Positions 62,118-64,000 of a stretch of 64,000 bases of DNA are shown one piece after another (position 1 is the first letter of the stretch; each line of letters starts with the position of its first letter). The position numbers were made by a program, and so were the translations under genes. The notes under the pieces were generated by a model. The model saw only the letters and a program-made list of their open reading frames with translations. It made no database searches and was not told where the DNA came from. The DNA comes from Hymenobacter puniceus (GTDB lineage Bacteria; Bacteroidota; Bacteroidia; Cytophagales; Hymenobacteraceae). The stretch lies in contig NZ_JACSCX010000001.1 in the NCBI RefSeq assembly GCF_014333525.1, positions 1 through 64,000 on the forward strand. The letters run 5' to 3'.

Positions 62118-63032
62118 ATGAAGTCTCTATTACCCTTAGCGGCCGGCGTACTGGCCCTTTTCGGCACCAGTAGCGCAGTAGCGCAGCAGGCTGTTCCGAA
62201 TGGTACCCTTGAAACCTGGGCTCAGCGCGGCGCCTCCGAGTCGCCACAGACTTGGCTGACGCTGGACGACGTTCTTGCTGAACTGCTGGGGCCTTTGCCT
62301 TTTTCCACCAACACCACGGTTAAATCGACCGATAAGCGTAGCGGCAACTTTGCAGCCAAGCTGCAAACCCAGGATTTCCAAGGTGAGTTGCCCGGTTTTC
62401 TGGTGCTTGGAACCCGGCTTGGCGCCGGTAACAACGATATTGGCGGGGGCGTTGCTTACACCAGCCGGCCCGCCAATCTGCAGTTTTACTACAAGACAAC
62501 CGGCCCGGCTTCTGACTCGGCAGGGGTGCAGGTAGCGCTTTATAAAACTGTGAATGGCAACTCGGAAATTGTGGCCGACGCCTTCCAGATTCTGGCGCCT
62601 CAGGCTGGCTACACGCTCGTGACGCTGCCCCTCACCTACCGCCGCCCCGATACGCCGGATACGCTGCGCCTTGCCTTTGCGTCTGGCCTTGCCCAAAATA
62701 TTACCACCGGCACCTCCCTTTTCATTGACGATGTAAGTTTGACCGGCACTGTGCAGTCGGCCCGGAACCCGGCCCTCGACGCAACTCTCACTGTGTATCC
62801 AAACCCCAGCCCCAACGGAGTATACCAGCTTTCTTCGGTAGCAAACCCAGCTGTGGCTACTGCTCCCTACACCATTTCCGATGCTACCGGGCGGGTAGTA
62901 CGTACGGCAGCAGCAGCACCACGCAGTGCTGCTGGTGGCCGCCCTGTAGAGCTGCGCGACTTACCGGCCGGTGTTTATCTGCTTCAGCTCAACACTCCCG
63001 ACGGACCCGTTACGCGCAAGCTTATCCGCTAG
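62118..63032 (+). CDS. T9SS type A sorting domain-containing secreted protein (paralog 1)
   Basis: 304 residues from ATG 62118 (signal MKSLLPLAAGVLALFGTSSAVA). The mature N-terminus AVPNGTLETWAQRGASESPQTW and the central beta-sandwich-like part (SLFIDDVSLTGT) resemble carbohydrate-binding or PCMD-type modules; I am not sure of the family. The C-terminal YPNPSPNGVYQLSS..LPAGVYLLQLNTPDG..VTRKLIR is a T9SS sorting domain. Followed by a terminator and by a close paralog. Confidence 0.85.
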   Translation: MKSLLPLAAGVLALFGTSSAVAQQAVPNGTLETWAQRGASESPQTWLTLDDVLAELLGPLPFSTNTTVKSTDKRSGNFAAKLQTQDFQGELPGFLVLGTRLGAGNNDIGGGVAYTSRPANLQFYYKTTGPASDSAGVQVALYKTVNGNSEIVADAFQILAPQAGYTLVTLPLTYRRPDTPDTLRLAFASGLAQNITTGTSLFIDDVSLTGTVQSARNPALDATLTVYPNPSPNGVYQLSSVANPAVATAPYTISDATGRVVRTAAAAPRSAAGGRPVELRDLPAGVYLLQLNTPDGPVTRKLIR

Positions 63033-63059
63033 ACTCGTTCGGCTTTAGTTGCTTGCTAT

Positions 63060-63099
63060 ACTCCTGCTGCCGGTACCTACCGGTGGCAGGAGTTTTTTT
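63060..63099 (+). terminator. Terminator after T9SS paralog 1
   Basis: ACTCCTGCTGCCGGTA and TACCGGTGGCAGGAGT stem followed by TTTTTTT. Confidence 0.88.
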
Positions 63100-63246
63100 G
63101 TGGTTGATGTACGGCTGCATCCACAATTTCAACCTACTGCCCATCACTCATTTATGTGATTTTTCAGGTGCAGCGGGCGTGGTATCTTTAGGATAGGCCG
63201 GCGGAAGGGCCGCTTGGCCTGTTCGCTCCTAACCGTCTGCCAGGCT

Positions 63247-64000
63247 ATGAAAACGCTACTCTTTGCTGCCTTCGGGCTGATTATTCTTGCCGGGGGCCAG
63301 CCGGCTTCGGCGCAAAATGTGCCTAATGGCGGCCTGGAAACCTGGACCACGCAGGGCGCCTCGGAGTATCCTACCAGCTGGCTCACCACCGATGCCATCT
63401 ACGCCGGGCAGGGTTTGCCTGTGGCCCTGGGCACCGTCACGAAGAGCACCGACCGCAACTCTGGCAGCTTTGCGGCCAAGATGGAAAGCAAGGCCATATT
63501 TGGGGTGCCCTTTCCATCCTTTCTGATCTTGGGTTCGCGCTTTGTCAATTCCAACACGTTCGGTATTGGCGGCATTCCATTCACGGGGCGGCCGGCGGCG
63601 CTGCAGTTCTGGTACAAGCTCACGCTAACCGCCAACGACTCGGCCGCGGTGTACGTGGCTCTCACCCGGGGCGGCGGCCCCACTGCCCAACTGGTGGGCG
63701 CTGCCGCGGCTATTTTGCCGGCTCGGGCCGGCTACGGCCAGTTTTCGCTGCCGCTCACCTACAGTACAGGCGTTGTACCCGACTCCCTGCGGCTGTTTTT
63801 TCTGTGTGGCACCGGCTCTGTTGCGGCCAGCTCGGCATTGTGGATAGATGACATCGGGCTGACAGGCACGATAACGGCTACGGCAGCCCCGGCCGCCACC
63901 CAAGCGGCTCTGAGTATTTATCCTAACCCCAGCACCTCGGGCGAGTTTGTCTTGGCTTCATTGCCGCAGCCGGCCGTGGCCACAGCGGCCTACCAGGTTT
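63247..64000 (+). CDS. T9SS sorting-domain protein (paralog 2), truncated by the window end
   Basis: From ATG 63247 the frame is open to the last base (251 codons). Signal MKTLLFAAFGLIILAGG..ASA. The mature part QNVPNGGLETWTTQGASEYPTSW, ALWIDDIGLTGTI and AALSIYPNPSTSGEFVLAS follow paralog 1 step by step, and the sorting domain is beginning where the window stops. A tandem duplication. The gene has no stop here because the window is cut, not because it is broken. Confidence 0.82.
   Translation, partial: MKTLLFAAFGLIILAGGQPASAQNVPNGGLETWTTQGASEYPTSWLTTDAIYAGQGLPVALGTVTKSTDRNSGSFAAKMESKAIFGVPFPSFLILGSRFVNSNTFGIGGIPFTGRPAALQFWYKLTLTANDSAAVYVALTRGGGPTAQLVGAAAAILPARAGYGQFSLPLTYSTGVVPDSLRLFFLCGTGSVAASSALWIDDIGLTGTITATAAPAATQAALSIYPNPSTSGEFVLASLPQPAVATAAYQV

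Overview
This looks like a chromosomal segment of a high-GC member of the Bacteroidota, most likely Hymenobacter or a close relative (Hymenobacteraceae, Cytophagales). Evidence: many promoters of the Bacteroidota TAnnTTTG type, SusC/SusD outer-membrane pairs, type IX secretion (T9SS) C-terminal sorting domains, lipid A and heptose synthesis genes, and small Ala/Pro-rich lipoproteins. The genus is an inference from overall protein character. I see no transposase, integrase, CRISPR array or phage gene.

Left third (1-21.3 kb). Three tandem leftward promoters at the left edge should drive an rRNA operon beyond the window. Then come an overlapping leftward operon fur/STAS/purA, a bifunctional Rel/SpoT ppGpp enzyme, tRNA-Leu(UAG), and rightward tig, clpP and clpX (ribosome-associated chaperone plus the ClpXP protease). 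A mazEF-like toxin-antitoxin pair follows with an overlapping AT-rich third gene. Next are lpxB, a QueD/PTPS-type pterin enzyme, a BtuC/BtuF-type permease and binding protein with no ATPase nearby, hldD, and a run of ordinary metabolic and hypothetical genes.

Middle (21.3-38.8 kb). A flavin reductase-like protein, two tandem DUF885 metallopeptidase paralogs, a T9SS cargo protein, an SDR reductase, an exported superoxide dismutase, a CarboxypepD_reg-like protein, a PhoD-type phosphatase, a large GH3/beta-lactamase-type fusion, two tandem paralogous lipoproteins and an AlkK-like acyl-CoA ligase.

Right third (38.8-64 kb). This part has a glycan and amino-sugar flavour: a NagX/HGSNAT-like membrane acyltransferase, a leftward SusC/SusD pair, a glucosamine-6-phosphate deaminase fused to a PIG-L deacetylase, then a rightward SusC/SusD/surface-lipoprotein operon. 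Further on are a second Fur-type regulator, a GHL10-type glycosidase with a basic tail, an overlapping pair of serine hydrolase and VanX-type dipeptidase, an FkbM methyltransferase, a rhomboid protease that shares an N-terminal module with a neighbouring membrane protein, and two tandem T9SS cargo proteins, the last cut by the window end.

Two features cut across the window. Intergenic gaps are filled with several families of long inverted repeats without any coding capacity. And several genes carry the -7 promoter element only 3-6 bases before the start codon, which predicts leaderless mRNAs. Most genes are ordinary housekeeping or accessory Bacteroidota genes. I did not find a clearly novel multi-gene defence or biosynthetic system.
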